6,712 bases of DNA from Actinomycetota bacterium (GTDB lineage: Bacteria > Actinomycetota > Actinomycetes > JACCUZ01), in the NCBI GenBank assembly GCA_030841195.1, contig JAVEDA010000122.1:1-6712 (forward strand), read 5' to 3'. The position numbers were made by a program, and so were the translations under genes. The notes under the pieces are model-generated. The model did not search any database and had not been told where the DNA came from. It saw only the letters and a program-made list of their open reading frames with translations. Below are positions 1-5,517 of the stretch, in pieces (positions within the stretch are counted from its first letter, which is position 1; each line of letters starts with the position of its first letter).

Positions 1-653
1 TTGTGCGAGACCAGGAACAGCGTCCGCCCGTCGTCGAGCAGCCCTTCCATCCGCTTGTAGCACTTCTCCCGGAACGCCCGGTCGCCGACGGCGAGGACCT
101 CGTCGACCAGCACCACCGGCTCGTCCAACGTGGTGATCACGGAGAACCCGAGCCGCACCTTCATGCCGGAGGAGAAGTGACGGAACGGGGTGTCCAGGAA
201 CTTGCCGACCTCGGCGAAGTCGACGATCTCGTCGAACCGCTCGGCGATCTGGCGCTTGCTCAGGCCGTGCAGCCCGGCCGTCAGCCAGATGTTGTCCCGT
301 GCCGTCAGGTCGCCGACGAACCCCCCGGTCACCTCGATCAGGGGCGCCACCCCGCCGTTGACCGCGATCGAGCCTCGGTCGGGCAGCAGCACGCCGGCGA
401 TCAGCTTGAGCAGGGTCGACTTGCCCTGCCCGTTGCCGCCGACCAGCCCCACGGCCTCGCCCTGGTGCACCTGGAACGAGATGTCGCGCAGCGCCCAGAA
501 CTTCGCGGCCTTGTTGCTCTTCTTCTTGCCGGGCTTGCCCGCCTTCGTGACCGGCGGCGGGTCGGCGGAGAACATGTCTCGCAGCCGCTTGTGCCGGCGA
601 CGGTTGCGCTTGAAGTAGATGCCGAGCGCGTCGGCCTCGATCACCGGCGCCAC
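1..653 (-). CDS. Polysaccharide/teichoic acid export ABC transporter, ATP-binding subunit (TagH/Wzt-like), C-terminus cut by window edge
   Basis: ATPase that powers export of a lipid-linked surface polymer across the cytoplasmic membrane, working with the permease just upstream. The 217 visible codons contain a full set of ABC motifs: Walker A GGNGQGKST (residues 72-80), signature FSSGMK (160-165), Walker B VVLVDE (180-185), a VGD D-loop (189-191) and the switch His at 217, the last complete codon. The order and the LTARDNIWL stretch (117-125) fit the TagH/Wzt/RfbE export subfamily rather than nutrient importers. Residues 35-51 are a Lys-rich insertion between the first strand and the ATPase core. 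The GTG start directly follows the permease TGA (TGAGTG), with AAGGAG six bases upstream, so the two are translationally coupled. The remaining C-terminus, including any Wzt-type carbohydrate-binding domain, lies outside the window. The family is certain; the exported polymer is inferred from neighbours. Confidence 0.95.
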   Translation of the reverse strand, partial: MAPVIEADALGIYFKRNRRRHKRLRDMFSADPPPVTKAGKPGKKKSNKAAKFWALRDISFQVHQGEAVGLVGGNGQGKSTLLKLIAGVLLPDRGSIAVNGGVAPLIEVTGGFVGDLTARDNIWLTAGLHGLSKRQIAERFDEIVDFAEVGKFLDTPFRHFSSGMKVRLGFSVITTLDEPVVLVDEVLAVGDRAFREKCYKRMEGLLDDGRTLFLVSH

Positions 654-1469
654 TCAGATCTCCTTGAGGACGGTGCCCTCGAGCCGCCCGAAGACCCGGA
701 TGCCCACCACCAGCATGGCCACCGAGATGACCGCCGACACCGCGACGGCTGACCAGCCGGCCCACTCGCCGGGGAAGAAAGCCGCGCGGTAGAGCTCGAT
801 GATCCCCGCGAACGGGTTGAGGATGTAGAACTTGGCGAGCACCCCGAGGTCGCGGTGACCGGACGTCACGTCGCTCAGGCCGTAGATGATCGGCGAGAAG
901 TAGAACAGCAGCCGCAGCACGATACGCATCAGCCGCTCGACGTCGCCGTAGAGCACCGCCAGCGGGGCGAGCATCAGGCCGGCACCGGTGAGCAGGATGG
1001 TCTGGATCAGGACGGCCAGCGGCACGAAGACGACCCACCAACTCAGCTCGGCCCGGCTGACCAGCGCGAAGAAGGCGAGCACCGGGATGGCGTAGAGGAA
1101 CTCCACGAACTTCGACCCGACGGTGCGCAGCACCCAGATCTCACGCGGCAGGTTGGTGGACTTGACCAGCTTCGAGTCCTTCGACAACGCCTTCATCGAC
1201 GAGCGCAGGCTGGCGCTGGCCCACTGCCAGGGCAGCATCCCGCAGAGCAGGAAGACGATGTAAGGATCGGCGCCTACCTGGCGCGTCATCAGCTTGGTGA
1301 AGACGAACCAGTAGACACCGGCCATCGCCAGCGGCTCGAGGACCGACCAGAGGTAGCCCAGGACCGAGTCGGCGTACTTGACCTTGAGGTCGCGGGAGAC
1401 CAGCAGCGACAGGATCCGCCGCTTGTCCCAGAGGGTGCCGATCCGTGCCGTCACCACCTGACCAGCCAC
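654..1469 (-). CDS. Polysaccharide/teichoic acid export ABC-2 type permease (TagG/Wzm-like)
   Basis: Membrane subunit of the export transporter, partner of the downstream ATPase. The predicted 271-residue protein is normal for TagG/Wzm permeases. A cytoplasmic N-terminus with the typical LLVSRDLKVKYADSVLG segment (22-38) leads into hydrophobic spans near 38-60, 69-90, 119-139, 143-172, 185-200 and 238-260. The NPFAGIIELYRAAFF stretch (218-232) is characteristic of ABC-2 polysaccharide exporters. The start is uncertain. GTG at 1469 has AGGAG only four bases upstream and is preferred; GTG at 1496 is in frame but has no visible ribosome binding site, and GTG codons at 1457 and 1454 would be shorter options. 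The open frame runs back to 1790, but that part lies antisense-frame inside the dehydrogenase gene and reads as low-complexity Arg/Ser/Pro, so it is not coding. It is separated from the dehydrogenase by 73 bases and probably shares its transcript. Confidence 0.93.
   Translation of the reverse strand: MAGQVVTARIGTLWDKRRILSLLVSRDLKVKYADSVLGYLWSVLEPLAMAGVYWFVFTKLMTRQVGADPYIVFLLCGMLPWQWASASLRSSMKALSKDSKLVKSTNLPREIWVLRTVGSKFVEFLYAIPVLAFFALVSRAELSWWVVFVPLAVLIQTILLTGAGLMLAPLAVLYGDVERLMRIVLRLLFYFSPIIYGLSDVTSGHRDLGVLAKFYILNPFAGIIELYRAAFFPGEWAGWSAVAVSAVISVAMLVVGIRVFGRLEGTVLKEI
660..665 (-). promoter_or_regulatory. Ribosome binding site of the ABC ATPase gene, inside the permease gene
   Basis: On the minus strand AAGGAG is encoded by the last permease codons (Lys-Glu) and lies six bases before the ATPase GTG. 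Stop and start are back to back, the layout expected for a stoichiometric transporter pair. Confidence 0.75.
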
Positions 1470-1473
1470 GACA

Positions 1474-1478
1474 CTCCT
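1474..1478 (-). promoter_or_regulatory. Probable ribosome binding site of the ABC permease gene
   Basis: On the minus strand AGGAG lies four bases before GTG at 1469. The spacing is short but usable, and it is the only purine-rich match near any of the candidate starts (1496, 1469, 1457, 1454). Confidence 0.55.
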
Positions 1479-1542
1479 ACCGGTCTGGGCGCTCACGGAC
1501 TGCGGAACGCTACCACCGGACTGTGAAGCGGCCGGGGGTCGG

Positions 1543-2601
1543 TCACCCGCCGTACGACTCGACGAAGGCGTCCACCCGGTCCCGTACGGCGGCCGGGTCG
1601 AGGTCGAGGTGCTCGAGGATGGTGTAGCGGTCCGGACGGGTGCTCGGGGCCAGCACGACGGCCTCGGCGAACTGCTCGGCCGAGAGCCCGAGGTCGGCCG
1701 GCACGCGCGGGAGCTCGTGCCGCCGCAGGCACGCGTCGACCAGTGCGGCCGACTCGTCGTCGCCGCTGAGGAAGAACGAGTAGAGCGCACCCACCCCGGC
1801 GAGTTCGCCGTGGTTGCCGGCCCCCGGGAACAGCCGGTCCACCGCGTGCAGGATCTCGTGGTCGCTACCGCTGCACGGCCGGCTGGAGCCCGCAGCCGCC
1901 ATCGCCATGCCCGAGAGCACCAGGGCTTCGGCCAGCGCGGTGAGGAACTCGTCGGACTCGATGCCGTCGGTGCGGTGGGCCACCGCCTGCGCGGCCGTCC
2001 GCGCGAAGGTCACCGCCAGGCCGTCCACAGGTTCCTGGCGCTCGCGTTCGGCCAGGTGCCAGTCGGCGATGGCGGACAGGTTGGACACCACGTCGCCGAT
2101 GCCGGAGCGGACCATCCTCGCCGGCGAGGCTCGCACATAGTCGAGGTCGACCACCACGGCCATCGGCAGCCCGACGCCGAACGAGCCCTTGCCGCCCTCG
2201 TGCAGCAGCGAGCTGACCGGGGAGGCGATGCCGTCGTGCGCCAGGTTGGTCGCGACCGCGACCATCGGGAGTGCCAGTCGGGTCGCGGCGTACTTCGCGA
2301 CGTCGAGGGTGCGGCCGCCACCGATGCCGACCAGCGCGTCGTAGTTCTTGCCCCGCAGCTCGGCCTGCAGCTCGCCGGCCGCCTCCAGGCTGCCGCCGCG
2401 GACGGTGAACACGTCGGCGTTGGACAACGCGGGCTGGATCGCCTCGATCAGCCGCTCACCCTGGCCGGGGCCGACCGCCACGGCCACGTGCCCGTCCGAG
2501 GAGATCCGCCGGTCAGAGAGCAGGTCCCCCAGCCCTGACACCGCACCGGCCCGGATGTCGATGAACAGCGGGCTCAGCAGCATCCGCGCTAGTAGTGGCA
2601 C
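1543..2601 (-). CDS. sn-Glycerol-1-phosphate dehydrogenase-like, metal-dependent dehydrogenase (EgsA/AraM family)
   Basis: Likely NAD(P)H-dependent reduction of dihydroxyacetone phosphate to sn-glycerol-1-phosphate in the cytoplasm. The 352-residue length is normal for this branch of the Fe-alcohol dehydrogenase/dehydroquinate synthase fold. Visible motifs are nucleotide-binding GIGGGRTLD (92-100), substrate-pocket AHDGIASP (121-128), and the three expected metal ligands D170 (in GIGD), H248 (in SGSDHEILH, 244-252) and H264 (in GNHGE, 262-266). AHDGIASP and SGSDH...H closely follow the archaeal EgsA and bacterial AraM pattern, not glycerol dehydrogenase or butanol dehydrogenase. GTG at 2601 is chosen because GGGAG sits five bases upstream; an in-frame ATG at 2583 would remove six residues. 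It overlaps the nucleotidyltransferase stop by 13 bases, implying coupling. Neighbours suggest the product feeds a CDP-activated polymer precursor. A phosphorylated polyol other than glycerol cannot be excluded. Family confidence is high, substrate moderate. Confidence 0.9.
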   Translation of the reverse strand: MPLLARMLLSPLFIDIRAGAVSGLGDLLSDRRISSDGHVAVAVGPGQGERLIEAIQPALSNADVFTVRGGSLEAAGELQAELRGKNYDALVGIGGGRTLDVAKYAATRLALPMVAVATNLAHDGIASPVSSLLHEGGKGSFGVGLPMAVVVDLDYVRASPARMVRSGIGDVVSNLSAIADWHLAERERQEPVDGLAVTFARTAAQAVAHRTDGIESDEFLTALAEALVLSGMAMAAAGSSRPCSGSDHEILHAVDRLFPGAGNHGELAGVGALYSFFLSGDDESAALVDACLRRHELPRVPADLGLSAEQFAEAVVLAPSTRPDRYTILEHLDLDPAAVRDRVDAFVESYGG

Positions 2602-3332
2602 GCGATCTCCCGGGCGCGGGTGAGGTCGGCGTGGTTGTCGACCTCGACCCAGGGCAGCGACCCGATCGGCGCGGCGCCGATCTCGCCGCCGGTGTCGACC
2701 AGCGTCTGGTAGCCGTCCTCGTAGTACAGGTCCGGGTCACGGCGCCAGGTGGCCTCGAGCGCGGTGGCGAGCGCGTCGGCGGCCCGCGCCTCGATCAGCG
2801 TGGCGCCGATGTACTCCCCCGACGCCTCGGCCGGGTCCATCAGCTTGGTGATCCGCTTCATCCGCCCGGCGGCGTCCAGGACGACCTTCATCTCCTCGTC
2901 GGCCAGGGACTTCTGGTCGTCCAGGGCGAGCAGGATGCCGGCGGCGCCGGGCCGCTCGCGGGCGGCCAGCAGGGTGCGCTCGACGTCGACCGGGTGCACG
3001 GTGTCGCCGTTGACCAGCAGGGCTCCTCGGGCGAAGTGGTCGCGGGCCAGCCACAGCGAGTAGCAGTTGTTCCACTCCTCGGCCTTGTCGTTGTGCACCA
3101 GCGTGAGGCGGACCCCGTGCCGCTCTTCGAGCGCCGCCTGCCGCTCCAGCACGGCCTCGGCGCGGTAGCCGACCACGACGGTCACGTCGGTGAGCTCGAC
3201 CGCGGCGAGGTTGCGCAGCGCGATGTCCAGGATCGTCGTCTCGCCGTCGACCGGCACCAGCGCCTTGGGCAGCGTGTCGGTGTAGGGCCGCAACCGTCGG
3301 CCGGCCCCCGCAGCCAGCACCATCCCGATCAT
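2589..3332 (-). CDS. LicC-like phosphocholine/alditol-phosphate cytidylyltransferase family protein
   Basis: Nucleotidyltransferase of the sugar-nucleotide (GT-A-like) fold, expected to join a phosphorylated alcohol to CTP and release pyrophosphate. The 247-residue protein opens with MVLAAGAGRRLRPYT (4-18) and TLPKALVPV (20-28), the signature nucleotide-binding loop and lysine. It continues with NNCYSLWLARD (88-98), the metal-binding NGD (108-110), EEMKV (146-150), SGEYIG (171-176) and VEVDNHADL (229-237) with a second candidate metal ligand at D232. NNxYSLxLxxD, EMKV and GEYIG are hallmarks of the LicC/phosphocholine cytidylyltransferase group. It is not a TagD-type enzyme, which is about 130 residues with an HxGH motif. 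ATG at 3332 is chosen because the conserved loop begins at once; GAGAGGG lies ten bases upstream. An in-frame GTG at 3356 would add eight residues. As first gene of the leftward unit, beside a glycerol-1-phosphate dehydrogenase and a CDP-glycerol-type transferase, it most likely makes a CDP-alditol. Substrate is inferred; choline phosphate or inositol phosphate remain possible. Confidence 0.9.
   Translation of the reverse strand: MIGMVLAAGAGRRLRPYTDTLPKALVPVDGETTILDIALRNLAAVELTDVTVVVGYRAEAVLERQAALEERHGVRLTLVHNDKAEEWNNCYSLWLARDHFARGALLVNGDTVHPVDVERTLLAARERPGAAGILLALDDQKSLADEEMKVVLDAAGRMKRITKLMDPAEASGEYIGATLIEARAADALATALEATWRRDPDLYYEDGYQTLVDTGGEIGAAPIGSLPWVEVDNHADLTRAREIACHY
2607..2611 (-). promoter_or_regulatory. 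Ribosome binding site of the dehydrogenase gene, inside the nucleotidyltransferase gene
   Basis: On the minus strand GGGAG lies five bases before GTG at 2601, within the last codons of the preceding gene. It favours the GTG over the in-frame ATG at 2583, which has no comparable site. Confidence 0.6.
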
Positions 3333-3377
3333 CAGGTCCGATCCCTCTCCGCCCACGACCGCCACCGGCGGCACGAC

Positions 3378-3402
3378 CCCCGGACGGTATCGTCCCTCGG
3401 GG
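3378..3402. repeat. Inverted repeat, candidate operator or symmetric bidirectional promoter core
   Basis: Inner arms GGACG (3382-3386) and CGTCC (3391-3395) flank the loop GTAT (3387-3390). Outer arms CCCC (3378-3381) and GGGG (3399-3402) extend the symmetry after a three-base bulge on the right. It sits roughly midway between the two divergent start codons and is the only AT-containing patch in a GC-rich gap. It could be a repressor or activator site that controls both units, or the shared -10 core of two opposing promoters. In so GC-rich a background, a chance repeat of this size is possible. Confidence 0.35.
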
Positions 3403-3438
3403 CGTCGGATGCACGACCACCGGCGCCGGAAAGCCGGC

Positions 3439-3445
3439 AAGGAGG
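3439..3445 (+). promoter_or_regulatory. Strong ribosome binding site of the glycerophosphotransferase gene
   Basis: AAGGAGG lies seven bases before GTG at 3453. It is the best Shine-Dalgarno match in the window and fixes the start of this gene against the much longer open frame upstream. Confidence 0.85.
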
Positions 3446-3452
3446 AACCCGA

Positions 3453-4754
3453 GTGCCCAAGACGCCCGACGTCAGCGTGACCCGGTCCGCGGGCCGGCGG
3501 CTGGTCCGCGCCGCCCGCTGGCGGCTCAAGCGGGTTCAGGCGGCTGCGGCGGTGCGGCTCGCCCCTGACTCGTTCCTGCCGCAGATGGCGGCCGCCCGGA
3601 TCCCGGTCGACGCCGAGGTGGCGGTCTACTACGCCGACTCCCCCGACCGGATCTACCAGCTGGACCAGTGGCTGCCGGTGCTCGAACGGCTCGCACGCAC
3701 CCACCAGGTCGTCGTGATCCTGCGCGACCTCCGCACCATGAAGGACCTCCAGGACCGCACCACGCTGCCCGTGGTCTGCGTGACGACCTTCCTGGATCTG
3801 ATGAACCTCTACGACGCCGGCGAGTTCAAGGTCGGCATCTACGTGAACAACGGCCAGCGCAACTTCCAGTCGCTGAACAACCCGCGGATGCTGCACGTGC
3901 ATGTGAACCACGGCGAGAGCGACAAGCTGTCCAGCTTCTCCAACCAGGTCAAGGCCTACGACCGGGTCTTCGTGGCCGGCCCGGTGGCGGTGGAGCGCTA
4001 CAAGGAAGCGCTGATCGACTTCGACGGCAGCAAGGTCGTGGCCGTCGGGCGGCCGCAGCTGGACCTCGACTTCGCACCCGAGCTCGCCGAGTCCAGCCGC
4101 CGGACCGTGATGTACGGGCCCACCTGGGAGGGCGAGAGCGAGTCGAACAACTGGACCTCGCTGGACGTCTTCGGCGTGCAGATCGTCACCGCCCTGCTGG
4201 CGCTGCCCGATGTCCGCGTCGTCTACAAGCCGCACCCGCGGGTTGCGGCGTCTGCGCACCCGGGCGTCGCCCGCGCGCACCGCAAGATCATGTCGCTGGT
4301 GAAGGCCGCGAACGGGCGAGACCCCTCGGCCGGCCACGTGGCCCGCATCGACGGCAACATCCTGGCGATGTTCGGTCGCTGCGACGCCCTGGTCGGCGAC
4401 GTGTCCAGCGTCACGCTCGACTTCCTCTACCTGCGTCCCGACGCGCCGATCTTCCTGACCGACCGGCGGGACGACCGGGCCCTGCTGGCCAAGGACACCC
4501 CGCTCACCGAGGGCGCCGACATCATCGACTCCACCACCGTGGGCGGCTTCGGGGCCGCCATCGCGTCGGTGCTGGCCGACGACAGCCGCCGGGACGACCG
4601 GCTGCGCACCCGCAAGCACTACTTCGGCGACCTCGGGCCCGGCGACAGCTCGCGCCGGTTCGCGGAGGCCGTCGCCGCGCTGATCCAGGAGCGGGACCAC
4701 CTGCTGACGGGTCACAAGCGGGTGACCACCGGCGACGTGGATGCGCACGACTGA
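3453..4754 (+). CDS. CDP-glycerol glycerophosphotransferase family protein (TagB/TagF-like)
   Basis: Transfers glycerol phosphate (or a related alditol phosphate) from a CDP-linked donor to a lipid-linked wall-polymer acceptor at the inner membrane face. The predicted 433 residues hold one Glyphos_transf-type domain with the diagnostic motifs HVNHGESDK (150-158), YGPTWEGE (221-228), YKPHPR (258-263) and GDVSSVTLDF (315-324). These match the HG..K, Y.PTWR, KPHPR and SDYSS..FD motifs of TagB/TagF; the histidines H153 and H261 are the probable catalytic pair. There is no signal peptide or membrane span, but residues 14-28 are Arg/Lys-rich and could bind the membrane, as in peripheral TagF. It is too short to carry an extra glycosyltransferase domain. 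GTG at 3453 is supported by a strong ribosome binding site, AAGGAGG, seven bases upstream. Upstream in-frame codons lie antisense to the nucleotidyltransferase and are rejected. Primase (TagB) versus polymerase (TagF) activity cannot be told from sequence. Confidence 0.92.
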   Translation: MPKTPDVSVTRSAGRRLVRAARWRLKRVQAAAAVRLAPDSFLPQMAAARIPVDAEVAVYYADSPDRIYQLDQWLPVLERLARTHQVVVILRDLRTMKDLQDRTTLPVVCVTTFLDLMNLYDAGEFKVGIYVNNGQRNFQSLNNPRMLHVHVNHGESDKLSSFSNQVKAYDRVFVAGPVAVERYKEALIDFDGSKVVAVGRPQLDLDFAPELAESSRRTVMYGPTWEGESESNNWTSLDVFGVQIVTALLALPDVRVVYKPHPRVAASAHPGVARAHRKIMSLVKAANGRDPSAGHVARIDGNILAMFGRCDALVGDVSSVTLDFLYLRPDAPIFLTDRRDDRALLAKDTPLTEGADIIDSTTVGGFGAAIASVLADDSRRDDRLRTRKHYFGDLGPGDSSRRFAEAVAALIQERDHLLTGHKRVTTGDVDAHD

Positions 4755-5517
4755 CCGACCGGTCTTCACCGGCCGCCCGTCGCTGGTCGGCCACCGCGGT
4801 CTCGGCAGGGGTGAGGTCGACGGGCACCGGGAGAACACCGTCGGCTCGATGCTCGCCGCTCTCGCCGCTGGCGTCGACTGGCTCGAGGTGGACCTGACCC
4901 GGACCACCGACGGCTCGCTGGTCGCGCACCACAACCCGGCCCTGCCGGACGGCCGGTTCCTCGTCGACACCACCCGGGCCGAGGCCGAGGCCGCCGGGGT
5001 CGTCGGCCTCGACGTGCTGCTGGACGCCCTCCCGCCCGGCATCCCGGTGGACCTCGACGTCAAGACCGTCCTGGAGGACGCCGTCGACCCCGCAGCCGGC
5101 CGCACCGCCGCGCTGCTGGCACCCCTGCTCGAGCGGGAGGAGGGCCGCCGGCCGCTGCTGGTCACGTCGTTCGACCCGGCCGCCCTGCTGGGTCTGCGCG
5201 AGCGGGTGCCGGCACCGGCGTACGGCCTGATCTCCTGGATCGACTTCCCGCTCCGGCACGCGGTCGCGACGGCCGCGGGGCTCGATCTGGACGTCGTCGC
5301 GGTGCACCTCGGGTCGTTCGGCCCGAACCGGGTCGAGCCCGGGCCGGTGCACCGCCCGGCCCGGGACAGCGTCGCGACCGCGCACGACGCCGGGCTGGAG
5401 GTGCTGGCCTGGTGTCCCGACCCGGCCGCCGCCCGGGAGCTGGTGGCGGCCGGCGTGGACGCGCTGGTGCTGAACGACGTCCCTACGGCGGTGCCCGCAG
5501 TGCGCGCGGGCTGGTAA
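4741..5517 (+). CDS. Glycerophosphodiester phosphodiesterase family protein (GDPD)
   Basis: Predicted metal-dependent hydrolase that splits glycerophosphodiesters into an alcohol and glycerol phosphate. The 258 residues show the GDPD order: GHRG (17-20), HRENTVGSM (29-37), LEVDLTRTTDG (48-58) giving candidate metal ligands E49 and D51, HHNPAL (63-68) with the general-acid His at 64, VDLDVKT (103-109), then GVDALVLNDVP (238-248). Two positions differ from the usual pattern: HD is HN here (N65), and the acidic residue before the conserved Lys, usually Glu, is Asp (D106). No signal peptide or membrane span is visible, so it should be cytosolic, unlike secreted GlpQ. ATG at 4741 overlaps the end of the transferase gene by 14 bases; no clear ribosome binding site is present, which suggests translational re-initiation. 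The pairing points to turnover, trimming or quality control of glycerophospho-intermediates, but this role is inferred. Confidence 0.9.
   Translation: MRTTDRPVFTGRPSLVGHRGLGRGEVDGHRENTVGSMLAALAAGVDWLEVDLTRTTDGSLVAHHNPALPDGRFLVDTTRAEAEAAGVVGLDVLLDALPPGIPVDLDVKTVLEDAVDPAAGRTAALLAPLLEREEGRRPLLVTSFDPAALLGLRERVPAPAYGLISWIDFPLRHAVATAAGLDLDVVAVHLGSFGPNRVEPGPVHRPARDSVATAHDAGLEVLAWCPDPAAARELVAAGVDALVLNDVPTAVPAVRAGW
5483..5517. other. Tail-to-tail overlap of phosphodiesterase and glycosyltransferase genes
   Basis: The plus-strand TAA of the phosphodiesterase (5515-5517) lies beyond the minus-strand TAG of the glycosyltransferase (5483-5485), so the last codons of both genes are encoded by the same 35 base pairs on opposite strands. 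There is no room for a conventional intrinsic terminator between them, and no hairpin with a T-run is visible here. Confidence 0.85.

Larger units (their letters stand above)
3333..3452. promoter_or_regulatory. Divergent intergenic region between the two polymer-biosynthesis units
   Basis: This 120-base gap is the only space from which both the leftward unit (nucleotidyltransferase, dehydrogenase, ABC exporter) and the rightward unit (glycerophosphotransferase, phosphodiesterase) can be started, so promoters for both should lie here. It holds an inverted repeat at 3378-3402, a perfect CCGGCGCCGG palindrome at 3420-3429, and the ribosome binding sites of the flanking genes. TAnnnT-type -10 candidates are TATCGT at 3388-3393 on the plus strand and TACCGT at 3389-3384 on the minus strand. 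No convincing TTGACA-like -35 box was found for either. Promoter positions are therefore tentative, while the regulatory role of the region as a whole is likely. Confidence 0.6.

Noticed and set aside
3..752. Plus-strand open frame over the ABC ATPase gene
   Set aside because: Asp/His/Gln/Arg-rich shadow of a gene whose Walker A, signature and Walker B motifs are all on the minus strand.
1470..1790. Upstream extension of the ABC permease frame into the dehydrogenase gene
   Set aside because: It lies in another frame over conserved dehydrogenase sequence and is low-complexity; permeases of this family are about 260-290 residues, matching the shorter start.
3420..3438. CCGGCGCCGG palindrome followed by GCCGGC, considered as a terminator or riboswitch
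   Set aside because: Short GC-only symmetry is expected by chance here, no T-run follows, and it lies directly before a ribosome binding site. It is kept only as a remark within the intergenic region.
2595..3452. Upstream extension of the glycerophosphotransferase frame on the plus strand
   Set aside because: It is antisense to the nucleotidyltransferase, shows no domain, and the strong AAGGAGG site places the start at 3453.
3668..4897. 409-codon plus-strand frame overlapping the glycerophosphotransferase
   Set aside because: It is a +2 shadow made largely of Arg, Ala, Gly and Pro, without any family motif.
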